From positions 4,545,001 through 4,609,000 of the forward strand of contig NZ_CP114909.1 in assembly GCF_027497355.1 (NCBI RefSeq): a stretch of DNA of 64,000 nt, in the 5' to 3' direction. A model generated the notes under the pieces. It saw only the letters and a list, made by a program, of their open reading frames with translations, searched no databases and had not been told where the DNA came from. How positions within the stretch are numbered: position 1 is the stretch's first letter; each line of letters begins with the position of its first letter. Shown here in pieces: positions 53,459 to 62,008 of this stretch. A program made the translations under genes and the position numbers. The stretch comes from Micromonospora sp. WMMA1947. Lineage in GTDB: Bacteria > Actinomycetota > Actinomycetes > Mycobacteriales > Micromonosporaceae.

Positions 53459-54349
53459 GTGCCCACCACCATCCGTTCCCGTACCCCCGTCCGTGCCCTC
53501 GCCCGCTTCGCCGTGGCGGCTCTGCTCGCCACCGGCGGCGCCCTCGCCGTCCCGGCCGCGGCGAGCGCCGAAAGCCCCTACGAGCGCGGTCCGGCTCCCA
53601 CGAGCGCCATCCTGGAGGCCAGCCGCGGCCCGTTCGCCACCTCGTCGATCAACGTCTCCTCGTTGAGCGTGACCGGCTTCGGCGGCGGCGTCATCTACTA
53701 CCCGACCAGCACCGCCGAGGGCACCTTCGGCGCGGTCGCCATCTCGCCGGGCTACACCGCCTCGTGGTCCAGCCTCAGCTGGCTCGGGCCGCGGATCGCC
53801 TCGCACGGCTTCGTGGTGATCGGCATCGAGACCAACACCCGGCTGGACCAGCCGGACAGCCGGGGGCGCCAGCTCCTGGCCGCGCTGGACTACCTGACCC
53901 AGCGCAGTTCGGTGCGGGGCCGGATCGACTCCTCCCGGCTCGCCGTGGCCGGACACTCGATGGGTGGCGGCGGCAGCCTGGAGGCCGCGGCGGCCCGGCC
54001 GTCGTTGCAGGCCGCCGTCCCGCTCGCGCCGTGGAACCTGGACAAGACCTGGTCCGAGGTGCAGGTCCCGACGCTCATCATCGGCGGCGAGACCGACAGC
54101 GTGGCGCCGGTGGCGTCCCACTCGATCCCGTTCTACAACAGCATCCCGGCGTCCTCGGAGAAGGCATACCTGGAGCTGAACGGCGCGAGCCACTTCTTCC
54201 CGCAGACGACGAACACGCCGACGGCGAAGCAGATGGTGGCCTGGCTGAAGCGGTTCGTCGACGACGACACGCGCTACGAGCAGTTCCTCTGCCCGGGCCC
54301 GAGCGGGTCGGCGATCCAGGAGTACCGCAACACCTGCCCCAGCTCCTGA
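53459..54349 (+). CDS. Secreted polyester hydrolase (cutinase / PET-hydrolase family)
   Basis: 296 aa from the GTG at 53459 (AAGGAG eight bases upstream). Sec signal ends near PAAASA. The mature protein begins [17 protein letters not shown] and follows the Thermobifida cutinase plan closely: SPGYTAS with the oxyanion Tyr, [12 protein letters not shown], nucleophile in GHSMGGGGS (S167), [10 protein letters not shown] (substrate-stacking Trp), acid in [10 protein letters not shown] (D213) and base in GASHFFP (H245). The C-terminal cysteines (FLCPGP and NTCPSS) pair as in those enzymes. It hydrolyses cutin-like or synthetic polyesters outside the cell. Monocistronic, followed by a strong terminator. 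Activity on PET is inferred from family only. Confidence 0.92.
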   Translation: MPTTIRSRTPVRALARFAVAALLATGGALAVPAAASAESPYERGPAPTSAILEASRGPFATSSINVSSLSVTGFGGGVIYYPTSTAEGTFGAVAISPGYTASWSSLSWLGPRIASHGFVVIGIETNTRLDQPDSRGRQLLAALDYLTQRSSVRGRIDSSRLAVAGHSMGGGGSLEAAAARPSLQAAVPLAPWNLDKTWSEVQVPTLIIGGETDSVAPVASHSIPFYNSIPASSEKAYLELNGASHFFPQTTNTPTAKQMVAWLKRFVDDDTRYEQFLCPGPSGSAIQEYRNTCPSS

Positions 54350-54357
54350 TCCCCGCC

Positions 54358-54395
54358 GCTCCCGGGGTGGCCGCCACGGCGGTCACCCCGGGAGC
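54358..54395 (+). terminator. Terminator after the polyester hydrolase gene
   Basis: 12-bp arms GCTCCCGGGGTG (54358-54369) and CACCCCGGGAGC (54384-54395), nested GC stem in the loop, T-run at 54407-54410. Confidence 0.8.
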
Positions 54396-54435
54396 GTGTC
54401 CGCCTCTTTTCCGACGGGTTGCCCATCTGTGACAC

Positions 54436-54466
54436 TGCATGCATGGTTTCTGCATCGACAGTGCAT
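54436..54466 (+). other. Cluster of four TGCAT motifs at the LuxR gene start
   Basis: TGCAT at 54436, 54440, 54451 and 54462; the first two form the palindrome ATGCAT/TGCATGCA. They span the start codon of the next gene. Confidence 0.35.
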
Positions 54467-57160
54467 ATAGCCCTGTGGGGCCGGGACGACGAGTGCGACG
54501 CGATCCGCCGGCTCCTCGACCGCGACGACGGCGGCGCGCTGCTGTTCCACGGGCCGCCCGGCTCCGGGCGCACCGCCCTGCTGGCGTACGCCCGCCAGTC
54601 GGCGGGCCGGCGCGCGGTGCTCAGCGGCGCCGGCGTGGCCGACGAGGCGACACTGCCCTACGCCGGGCTGCACCGCCTGCTCGACCCGGTGCTCGACGCG
54701 GACACCGCGCTCCCGGTACGGCAGCGCCGGCTGCTGCGCCGCGCGCTCGGCGGCGACGGGTGCCCGGCCGAGCAGCGGCTGGCCCTGGCCGCGGCGGTGC
54801 GGTCCCTGCTCGCCGCCGCCGCGGCGGACCGGCCGCTGCTGTGCACCGTGGACGACCTCGACGCCGGCGATCCGCAGAGCGCCTGGACCCTGGCGGTGGT
54901 GGCGCGCCGGCTGCGCCGGCTGCCGGTGGCGATGCTGCTGACCGCGACCGCGCCGGCCACCGTCGACGGCGTACCGGCCCACCGGCTGCGTCCGCTGCAC
55001 GCCCACGAGTGCCACGCCATGCTGGCCGGGCTGCGGGAGCGGCCGTCCGCGCCGGTGGCCGCCGCGCTGGCCGCGCTCAGCCGGGGCAGCCCGGCCGCGC
55101 TCGCCGACCTGGCCGGCACGCTCACCCCCGCCCAGTGGCGAGGCGAGGCGCCGCTGCCCGACACGCCGCCGGTGGACGGCGCGCTCGCCGCCGCGTACCG
55201 GGCCCGCCTGGACCGGCTGCCGGTCCCGACCCGGCGCATGGTCCTGCTCGCCGCGCTCGACCCCGGCGACGACCCGGGCATCCTGGTCCGCGCCGCCTGG
55301 GCGGCCGGCCTGACCGTCGAGACGCTCGCGCCCGCCGAGGCCGCCGGCCTGCTGCGCACCGGGCCCGGCGGCGTGACGTTCCCGCACCCGCTCGCCCGCA
55401 CGATGATCACCGCCGTCGCGCCGCTCGCCGACCTGCGCGCGGCTCACCTGCTGCTGGCCGGCACGCTCGCCGAGGGCACGCTGGGCCGGGCGCTGCGCCA
55501 CGCCATCGCCGCCGACTGTCCGGCCGACACGCTCGCCGCCGAGTTGAGCGCGGCGGTCGACGAGGTGCCGGACCGCGCCGCCGCCGCGGTCGTGTTGCGC
55601 CGCGCCGCCGAACTGAGCCCCGACCCCGGCCGCGCCGCCGAGCTGACCGTCGCGGCGGCGCGGTGCGCCTGGACCGCCGGCGACCCGGACCAGGCCCGCG
55701 GGCTGCTGCGAAGCCTGACCGGCGCGTCGCCCGCCGAGCGTCGCGCCGACCTGCTCCGCGGCGAGATGCAGCTGCGCTGCGACGCGCCCGCCGCCGCGGT
55801 CGCCACGCTGCTGACCGCCGCCGACGCGGTCGCGCCGGCCGACCGGCGGGCCGCGTTGCTGGCGCTGGTCCGGGCCGGCGAGGCCATCTGCGTCACCGGC
55901 GACCAGTTCCGGTACGCCGAGGTGGCCCGCCGGGCCGAGGCGCTGCGGCGTCCCGGCGACCCGCCCGAGCTCGACCTGCTGGCCACGTTCGCCTCGGGCG
56001 TCGGGGCGACACTGCGCGGTGACCACGCGCGTGGCGGTCCGGCGCTGCGCCGGGTCGTCGTCCTCGGCGGCCGGCTGACCGGGCCCGCGCTCACCCCCGG
56101 CGCGCTCGTCTGCGCCGCCGCGGCCGCACTGCTGGTGGCGGTGGACGGTCCCGCGCACCGGCTCGCCGGCCGGGCGGTCGAGGTGGCCCGCTCGCGCGGC
56201 GAGCTGTCCCTGCTGCCCCGGGCGCTGGAGCTGCGGGCCGTCGCCGAGTACTGGCTGGGCCGGCACGAGGCCGCGGCGGAGACCGCCCGCGAGGGCGTGC
56301 GTGCCGCCCGCGCCGCCGGCCAGCACGTCTGCGCCCAGGTGCACCTCGGCATCCTCGCCGTGCTGGCCGCGGTCCGCGCCGACCGGGACGCCGCGCTGGC
56401 CCGGATCGCCGAGATCGGTGACGGGGCCGCGCCGGGGAGCCGGCCGGACGCGTACGCCCGCTGGGCGCTGGGCGTGCTGGACCTCATCGACGGCCGGTAC
56501 GCCGACGCGGTGTCCCGGCTGTCCGCGCTGGCCCGTACCGGCACCGGCCGGGGGCAGGTGCTGGTCCAGGTGATGGCCACGCCGTACCTGGTGGAGGCCG
56601 CCGCCCAGGACGGCGGGCGGCCGGCCGCCGCGCTGGCCGTGTTCGACCACTGGGCCAGCAGCACGGCGAGCCCGTCGCGGCGGGCGCTCGCCGCGCGCTG
56701 CCGGGCGCTGCTCGCGCCCCGCGGCGGCCCGGAGGCCGAACGGGAGTTCCACGCGGCGCTGCGGTTGCACCCGGCCGACACCGACCGGTTCGAGCGCGCC
56801 CGCACCGAGCTGCTGTTCGGCCGCGAGCTGCGCCGCCGGCGCCGGCCCCGGGACGCCCGCGCGCACCTGCACCGGGCCCGGGAGGCGTTCACGCTGCTCG
56901 GCGCGACCGTCTGGGCCGACCGGGCGGGGGAGGAGCTGCGCGCGGCGGGGGAGTCGGTCGGGCCGGTGCGGCACGGTCCGGAGGAGTTGCTGACCGGGCA
57001 GCAGCTGCACATCGCCCGGCTGGTCGCGGAGGGGGCGACCAACCGGGAGATCGCCACCCGGATGTGCCTGTCCACCCGGACCGTCGACCACCACCTGCGC
57101 AACGTCTTCCACCGGCTCGGTGTGCGCTCCCGCACCGAACTGGCCCGCCTGTTCGCCTGA
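54443..57160 (+). CDS. LAL-type LuxR-family regulator with AAA ATPase domain
   Basis: 905 aa from the ATG at 54443; no ribosome site, so the start is uncertain (TTG 54419 and GTG 54458 are in frame). N-terminal AAA module with Walker A GPPGSGRTALL (about 33-43) and LLCTVDDLDAGD (Walker B), then a long Ala-rich helical repeat region and a C-terminal LuxR helix-turn-helix: QQLHIARLVAEGATNREIA, RTVDHHLRNVFHRLGV. Large ATP-binding LuxR regulators commonly control secondary metabolism or sugar use. It lies upstream of the polyketide tailoring genes but is separated from them by an opposite gene. Confidence 0.9.
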   Translation: MVSASTVHIALWGRDDECDAIRRLLDRDDGGALLFHGPPGSGRTALLAYARQSAGRRAVLSGAGVADEATLPYAGLHRLLDPVLDADTALPVRQRRLLRRALGGDGCPAEQRLALAAAVRSLLAAAAADRPLLCTVDDLDAGDPQSAWTLAVVARRLRRLPVAMLLTATAPATVDGVPAHRLRPLHAHECHAMLAGLRERPSAPVAAALAALSRGSPAALADLAGTLTPAQWRGEAPLPDTPPVDGALAAAYRARLDRLPVPTRRMVLLAALDPGDDPGILVRAAWAAGLTVETLAPAEAAGLLRTGPGGVTFPHPLARTMITAVAPLADLRAAHLLLAGTLAEGTLGRALRHAIAADCPADTLAAELSAAVDEVPDRAAAAVVLRRAAELSPDPGRAAELTVAAARCAWTAGDPDQARGLLRSLTGASPAERRADLLRGEMQLRCDAPAAAVATLLTAADAVAPADRRAALLALVRAGEAICVTGDQFRYAEVARRAEALRRPGDPPELDLLATFASGVGATLRGDHARGGPALRRVVVLGGRLTGPALTPGALVCAAAAALLVAVDGPAHRLAGRAVEVARSRGELSLLPRALELRAVAEYWLGRHEAAAETAREGVRAARAAGQHVCAQVHLGILAVLAAVRADRDAALARIAEIGDGAAPGSRPDAYARWALGVLDLIDGRYADAVSRLSALARTGTGRGQVLVQVMATPYLVEAAAQDGGRPAAALAVFDHWASSTASPSRRALAARCRALLAPRGGPEAEREFHAALRLHPADTDRFERARTELLFGRELRRRRRPRDARAHLHRAREAFTLLGATVWADRAGEELRAAGESVGPVRHGPEELLTGQQLHIARLVAEGATNREIATRMCLSTRTVDHHLRNVFHRLGVRSRTELARLFA

Positions 57161-57193
57161 GCGGCGGACCGGGCCGGTTCCGGCCGGCCGGGG

Positions 57194-57953
57194 TCAGCGG
57201 AGCGCGGCCACCGCGGCGTCCGCGCCGCCGCGCCAGAGCACGCCGGCCTCGGTGAAGCCGGCCGCGCGCAGCGCGTCCAGGTGCCATGCCGCGGGCGGGG
57301 TCCACTCCGGGCTGTGCCCGGTCGGGTAGATCTGCCGCCGCTTCTCCACGAGCGGGCCGAGCACCGGGTCGTCGGCCGCCTGCGCCCACCAGTCCGGCCA
57401 GGACAGCGCCGCGCCGGCACGGTGCCGGGCGTCCCGGCGCGCCCGCGCGCGCTCGCCGAGCCGGGCGGTGAGCGTCGGCATCGCGTCGTCGGGCATGTGG
57501 TCGGCGTTGACGAACACGCCGCCGGGGCGCAACACGTCGCGGATCTCGCGGTAGAGCTCGGCCAGGCGCGGACCGTCCACCCAGTGCAGCGCGGTGGCGG
57601 TGAGCACCGCGTCGTAGTCGCGGTGCGGCAGCGTGGCGGCCCAGTCGGACCGGTTGAGGTCGGCGGTCACCAGGGCGGCCCGCCCGGCCAGCGCCGCCTC
57701 GGCGAGGGTGAAGCAGCACCGGGTCGAGGTCGAGCACCGTCACCTCGGCGTCGGGCCGGCGGGCCAGCGTCCGCAGGCTGATCGAGCCGGTGCCGCCGGC
57801 CAGGTCGAGCACCCGTGGCGGCCGGTCGCCGGTGACCGCCTCGACGGCGTCGAGCATCGCCGCGAAGCGGTGCTCCCGGTCCGGCATGAACGTCTCCTGC
57901 TGCCGGTCCCAGCTCTCCTGCCAGGCGCGCACATCCGAGTCGTAAGGAGTCAT
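57194..57953 (-). pseudogene. SAM-dependent methyltransferase, single-base frameshift
   Basis: ATG at 57953 (GTG at 57962 also possible). The first 80 or so residues read VRAWQESWDRQQETF, PRVLDLAGGTGSISLRTLA and VTVLDLDPVLL, i.e. motif I and the acidic loop. The frame is then lost near 57711-57712 and resumes in another frame as TLAEAALAGRAALVTADLNRSD in two parts, LTATALHWVDGP and VLRPGGVFVNADHM, to the stop at 57194. Removing one A/T pair there restores a normal class I methyltransferase of about 252 aa. Either a recent inactivating insertion or a sequencing error. Confidence 0.75.
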
Positions 57954-57996
57954 GCCGCTCACGATAGTTACCGGCAGGCGACCCTGTCGAGGCTTG

Positions 57997-58013
57997 TTGC
58001 CAAAGTTTTGCAA
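57997..58013. promoter_or_regulatory. Nur-box-like palindrome between methyltransferase and polyketide genes
   Basis: TTGCCA-AAGTT-TTGCAA matches 11 of 12 positions of TTGCAA-N5-TTGCAA. It lies 44 bp upstream of the methyltransferase start and 123 bp upstream of the tailoring operon. Confidence 0.4.
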
Positions 58014-58136
58014 TAAGCGACGGGCGTCCCGGCGGCGTCACCGGGACCGGACGTGCGGCGGGTCGACGGTGACGAGCGGGTGACGCGCGCTGCGGCAGGG
58101 TCGCGGCACGACGACGGCACCGTACGAGGGGGCTGC

Positions 58137-60416
58137 ATGATCAGGACGATGCTCCGGCTGCGCGCGCGCCCCGGCTGCGAGCCCGCGGTCGGACCGGCGT
58201 TCGAGACGGTCGCCGGTCAGCTCGGCGCGCTGGCCGGGAACCTGCGGCACGAGCTGCTGCGGGACGCCCTCGACCCGCGCGGCTTCGTCGTCGTCACCGA
58301 GTGGGCCGACGAGGCGGCGCTGCGCGCGTACCGGCGGGGGCCGGTCGCGGCCCGCCTCGCCGGCCTGCTCCGGCCGCTGACCGAGCCGGCGGACGGCCCC
58401 GGCTACCCGCTGCTGCGGGAGACCGGGGACGGAACGGGTCCGGTCTACGTGGACGTCGAGCTGACCGTGCCGCGCGACCGCCTCGCCGAGTTCCACAGCG
58501 GCTACCCCGAGGTGGTCCGGCGGATGGCCGCGATACCCGGCTACCGCCGCGAGCAGCTGCTGCGCGAACCCGGCTCGGACATCCACCACATCTTCGCCGA
58601 GTGGGACGGCGCCGCGCCGTTCCTCGCCTGGATCGGCGACCCGGCCCACGCCTCGGCGCAGGCCGGACCGATCGCACCGTTCCTTCTCGACATCCGGCGC
58701 CGGCTGTTCCACGTCGTGCCCGACGCGGACGACCGCCGACACCCCACCACGGGCTGGGAGGCCGACGTGCACAGGACAACAGACGTACTCGTCGTCGGGG
58801 CGGGGCCCACCGGGCTGACCGCCGCCGTCGAACTGGCCCGGCGGGGCATCGACTGCCTGGTGATCGACAAACAGGTCACCCCGCCCGGCCACGCCGACAA
58901 GGCGATCGGCGTGCACTGCCGCACCATGGAGATCTGGGAGGAGCAGGGCGTCGTCCGGGACGCCATGGACGCCGGCATCTGGCTCACCGGCAACATGGTC
59001 TTCGTCAACGGCGAGCAGACCCACCGGATGAGCTGGGAACTGCCCGGCCTGCCGTACGCCCACCTCGGCCTGCCGCAGTACGAGACCGAGCGGATCCTCA
59101 CCGACCGGCTGGCCACGCTCGGGGTGCGCCCGCAGCGCGGCGCCGAACTCGTCGACTTCACCCAGGACGCCGACGGCGTGACCGCCACCGTCCGCACCGC
59201 CGACGGCGGCACCGAGACGGTACGCGCGGCGTACCTGGTCGGCGCCGACGGCGCGCACAGCCGGGTACGGGAGCGGCTGGGTCTCACCTTCACCGGCGGG
59301 CTGGGCCGGTTCCCGCAGCTGTTCATGCTGGTGGACGTCGACGTCGACTGGGACATGCCGGACGGGCACCTGCTGCGGTTCCTGCACATGACCGACGGGC
59401 AGATGGACGGGATGCTGGTCTGCGTACCGCTGCGCGGTGAGCACCGTTACCGCATCGCCACCCTCGCGCCGCCCCGCTTCTTCGCCCAGACCGGCGGGCG
59501 CGACGCCCCGCCCGGCTTCAGCGAGGAACTCGACGAACCGACCATCTCCGACGTGCAGGCCGCGCTGGACCGCCTCGCGCCGCCCGGCACCCGGGCGACC
59601 AACCTGCGCTGGTCCTCGGTGTTCCGGATCAGCCACGGCATCGTCGACCGTTACCGCGACGGGCGCGTGTTCGTCGCCGGGGACGCCGCCCACCTGCACC
59701 CGCCCGCCGGCGGGCAGGGCATGAACACCGGCATCCAGGACACCTGGAACCTGGCGTGGAAGCTGGCGCTGGCGGTACGCGGACTCGCCGCGCCCGGCCT
59801 GCTGGACAGCTACGAGACCGAGCGGCGCCCGGAGGGCGAGGAGATCGTCGGCCGCGCGGTCCGGATGGCCGGCACCGAGGAGGTGGACCGCGCCGACCTG
59901 GAACGGCAGTTCCTCCAGGAGATGTCCATGCTGCTCAGCTACGCCGGCAGCCCGCTGGTCGGGGAGACCGTCGCCGACCCGGCCGCGCTCGGTGACGCGC
60001 CCCGCCCCGGCGACATCGCGCCCGACGTGGACGGGCTGCGCCGGCGCGGCGTCGGCCACCCGCTGCGGCTGCGCGACCTCACCCGGGGCACCCGGCACAC
60101 GCTGCTGCTCTACGCCGACGCGACCGCCGGCGCGGGAGAGTTGGCCGCGCTGACCGGCCTGTGCGCCGACGCGCGCCGGCTCACCGGCGGCGAACTCGAG
60201 GCGTACCTGCTGCTCGACCCGGACGCCGACGAGCCGCGACTGCTCGACCCGCCGGTGGTGCGCGACGCCGAGCGCCGCTTCCGCGCCGGGTACGGGCTGA
60301 CCGGCACCGGCCTGTACCTGATCCGCCCGGACGGGCACGTCGGCTTCCGGGGCGCGCCGGTCGACCCGGACGCGCTGCGCAAGCACCTGCACCTGGTGTT
60401 CGGGAGCACGCGGTGA
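58137..60416 (+). CDS. ABM-ABM-FAD monooxygenase fusion (aromatic polyketide hydroxylase)
   Basis: 759 aa, ATG at 58137 behind GAGGGG. Two tandem antibiotic-biosynthesis-monooxygenase/SchA-CurD-like ferredoxin folds (1-100 and 105-205: VVVTEWADEAALRAYR, HHIFAEWDGAAPFLAW), then a PheA/TfdB-type flavin monooxygenase: DVLVVGAGPTGLTAAVELARRG (FAD loop, about 222), GADGAHSRVRERLG and VFVAGDAAHLHPPAGGQGMNTGIQD. The C-terminal thioredoxin-like domain is present. Hydroxylates an aromatic polyketide. First of three overlapping genes. The fusion with two N-terminal ABM folds is the notable point. Confidence 0.88.
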   Translation: MIRTMLRLRARPGCEPAVGPAFETVAGQLGALAGNLRHELLRDALDPRGFVVVTEWADEAALRAYRRGPVAARLAGLLRPLTEPADGPGYPLLRETGDGTGPVYVDVELTVPRDRLAEFHSGYPEVVRRMAAIPGYRREQLLREPGSDIHHIFAEWDGAAPFLAWIGDPAHASAQAGPIAPFLLDIRRRLFHVVPDADDRRHPTTGWEADVHRTTDVLVVGAGPTGLTAAVELARRGIDCLVIDKQVTPPGHADKAIGVHCRTMEIWEEQGVVRDAMDAGIWLTGNMVFVNGEQTHRMSWELPGLPYAHLGLPQYETERILTDRLATLGVRPQRGAELVDFTQDADGVTATVRTADGGTETVRAAYLVGADGAHSRVRERLGLTFTGGLGRFPQLFMLVDVDVDWDMPDGHLLRFLHMTDGQMDGMLVCVPLRGEHRYRIATLAPPRFFAQTGGRDAPPGFSEELDEPTISDVQAALDRLAPPGTRATNLRWSSVFRISHGIVDRYRDGRVFVAGDAAHLHPPAGGQGMNTGIQDTWNLAWKLALAVRGLAAPGLLDSYETERRPEGEEIVGRAVRMAGTEEVDRADLERQFLQEMSMLLSYAGSPLVGETVADPAALGDAPRPGDIAPDVDGLRRRGVGHPLRLRDLTRGTRHTLLLYADATAGAGELAALTGLCADARRLTGGELEAYLLLDPDADEPRLLDPPVVRDAERRFRAGYGLTGTGLYLIRPDGHVGFRGAPVDPDALRKHLHLVFGSTR

Positions 60417-60733
60417 GCCGGGTCCGGACCGTGCTGTCGATGCGGACCCGGGCGGGCTGCGAGGAACGCTTCGAGGCCGAGTGGCTCACCGCCGCCGAAC
60501 AGATCCGCACGCTGGACGGCTGCCTGCACCAGGACCTGGTCCGCGACGCCGACGACCCGCGCAGCTATCTCATCATCAGCGACTGGGCCGACCGCGAGCG
60601 GCTGGACGCGTTCGGCCGCAGCGCGCACCGGGACCGGCTGCTGAGCATCATCCGCGAGCTGCGCGAATCCGCCGACCGGCACACCTACCAGGTGCTGCAC
60701 AGCGTGGCCGGCGAACCGGGGGAGAGGCGATGA
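60413..60733 (+). CDS. Small ABM / SchA-CurD-like protein
   Basis: 106 aa, GTG at 60413 overlapping the previous stop (GTGA). One ferredoxin-like alpha+beta domain: MRTRAGCEERFEAEWL, CLHQDLVRDADDPRSYLIISDWADRERLDAF. Very similar in pattern to the first domain of the preceding fusion. Such proteins act as anthrone-type monooxygenases or cyclase helpers in aromatic polyketide pathways. Its stop overlaps the P450 start. Confidence 0.82.
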   Translation: MSRVRTVLSMRTRAGCEERFEAEWLTAAEQIRTLDGCLHQDLVRDADDPRSYLIISDWADRERLDAFGRSAHRDRLLSIIRELRESADRHTYQVLHSVAGEPGERR

Positions 60734-61956
60734 CCGACGACGTGATGCCCGCGAGCGAGCTGTACACCGACGCGTTCGCGGCCGACCCGTACCCCGCGCT
60801 GGCCCGGCTGCGCGCGGACCGGCCGGTCTGCCCGGTCGGCTCGCCGCGCTTCGACTCCTGGCTGATCACCCGCTTCGACGACGCCCGCACCGCGCTGACC
60901 GACCCGCGCCTGTCCAAGGACCTGTACGGCCCGGAGCAGCACTACCTGAAGATCTTCGGCCCGAACTCCGAGGGCCTGAACCGCAACATGCTCAACTCCG
61001 ACCCGCCGGAGCACACCCGCCTGCGCCGGGTGGTGTCGCAGGCGTTCGCGCCCCGGCGGATCGAGGCGCTGCGCCCCCGGGTGGCGTCGATCGTCGACCA
61101 GCTCATCGACAAGATGGCGCCGCACGGCGAGGCGGACCTGATGCACGAGTTCGCCATCCCGCTGCCGATGACAGTCATCTGCGAGCTGCTCGGCGTGCCG
61201 CCGGCCGACCACGACCGGGTGCTCGACTGGACCCAGGTCATCCGCACCTCCGGGTCCACCAGCCGGCCCCCGGCGCAGGAACGGGCCGCGGTGCAGGAGG
61301 CCCAGCTCCGGCTGCACCACTACCTGGCCGGGCTGGTCCGCGCCAAGCGCGACGATCCGGCCGACGACATCATCGGTGCGCTGATCAAGGCGGTCGACGC
61401 GGACGGGACGCTGTCCGAGGCGGAACTGGTCACCACCACGTTCCTGCTCCTGTTCGCCGGGCACCAGACCACCGCCGACTTCCTCGGCAACGCCGTGCTG
61501 GCCCTGCTCACCCACCCCGAGCAGATGGAACTGCTGCGCACCACGCCGCGGCTGCTGCCGGCCGCGATCGAGGAGCTGCTCCGGTTCGACGGGCCGCTGC
61601 CGGTGGCCAGCCCGCGCATCGCCACCGAGGACGTCGACTACCAGGGCGTCCGCATCCCGCGCGGCGCGATCGTCGGGGTGGCGATCAACGCGGCCAACCA
61701 CGACCCGGCGCACTTCGCCGACCCGGACCGGCTGGACCTGCGCCGGGTCCGGGGCCCGCACCTCGGGTTCGGGCACGGCGTCCACTACTGCCTGGGCGTC
61801 TCGCTGGCCCGGATGGAGGCCGAACTCGCGCTCGGGGCGCTGCTGCGCCGGCTGCCCGGACTGCGCCTCGGCGTGCCGCTCGCGCAGGTGCGCCGGCTCC
61901 CGGCCGCCTCGCCGTTCCGCGGCCTGCTGGAACTGCCCGTCACCTTCACCGCCTGA
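60730..61956 (+). CDS. Cytochrome P450
   Basis: 408 aa, ATG at 60730 overlapping the previous stop; GGAGAGG upstream. All P450 marks present: I-helix LFAGHQTT (243-248 for AGHQTT), EELLR (ExxR), and heme-binding FGHGVHYCLGVSLAR with C354. N-terminal SDPPEHTRLRRVVSQAFAPRR is the B'-C region. Soluble, CYP107-like size; needs external ferredoxin. Oxidises a polyketide or related product of this cassette. Confidence 0.93.
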   Translation: MTDDVMPASELYTDAFAADPYPALARLRADRPVCPVGSPRFDSWLITRFDDARTALTDPRLSKDLYGPEQHYLKIFGPNSEGLNRNMLNSDPPEHTRLRRVVSQAFAPRRIEALRPRVASIVDQLIDKMAPHGEADLMHEFAIPLPMTVICELLGVPPADHDRVLDWTQVIRTSGSTSRPPAQERAAVQEAQLRLHHYLAGLVRAKRDDPADDIIGALIKAVDADGTLSEAELVTTTFLLLFAGHQTTADFLGNAVLALLTHPEQMELLRTTPRLLPAAIEELLRFDGPLPVASPRIATEDVDYQGVRIPRGAIVGVAINAANHDPAHFADPDRLDLRRVRGPHLGFGHGVHYCLGVSLARMEAELALGALLRRLPGLRLGVPLAQVRRLPAASPFRGLLELPVTFTA

Positions 61957-62008
61957 CGGCGCCGCCGTCGCGCGCCCCCGTCCTCGTCGCAATCATCAAG
62001 GAGCAGTC

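Noticed and set aside
58137..60416. Fusion of the ABM and monooxygenase parts as a missed stop codon or assembly error
   Set aside because: The frame is continuous with no stop, and the linker is Asp/Arg/Thr-rich like a real interdomain region.
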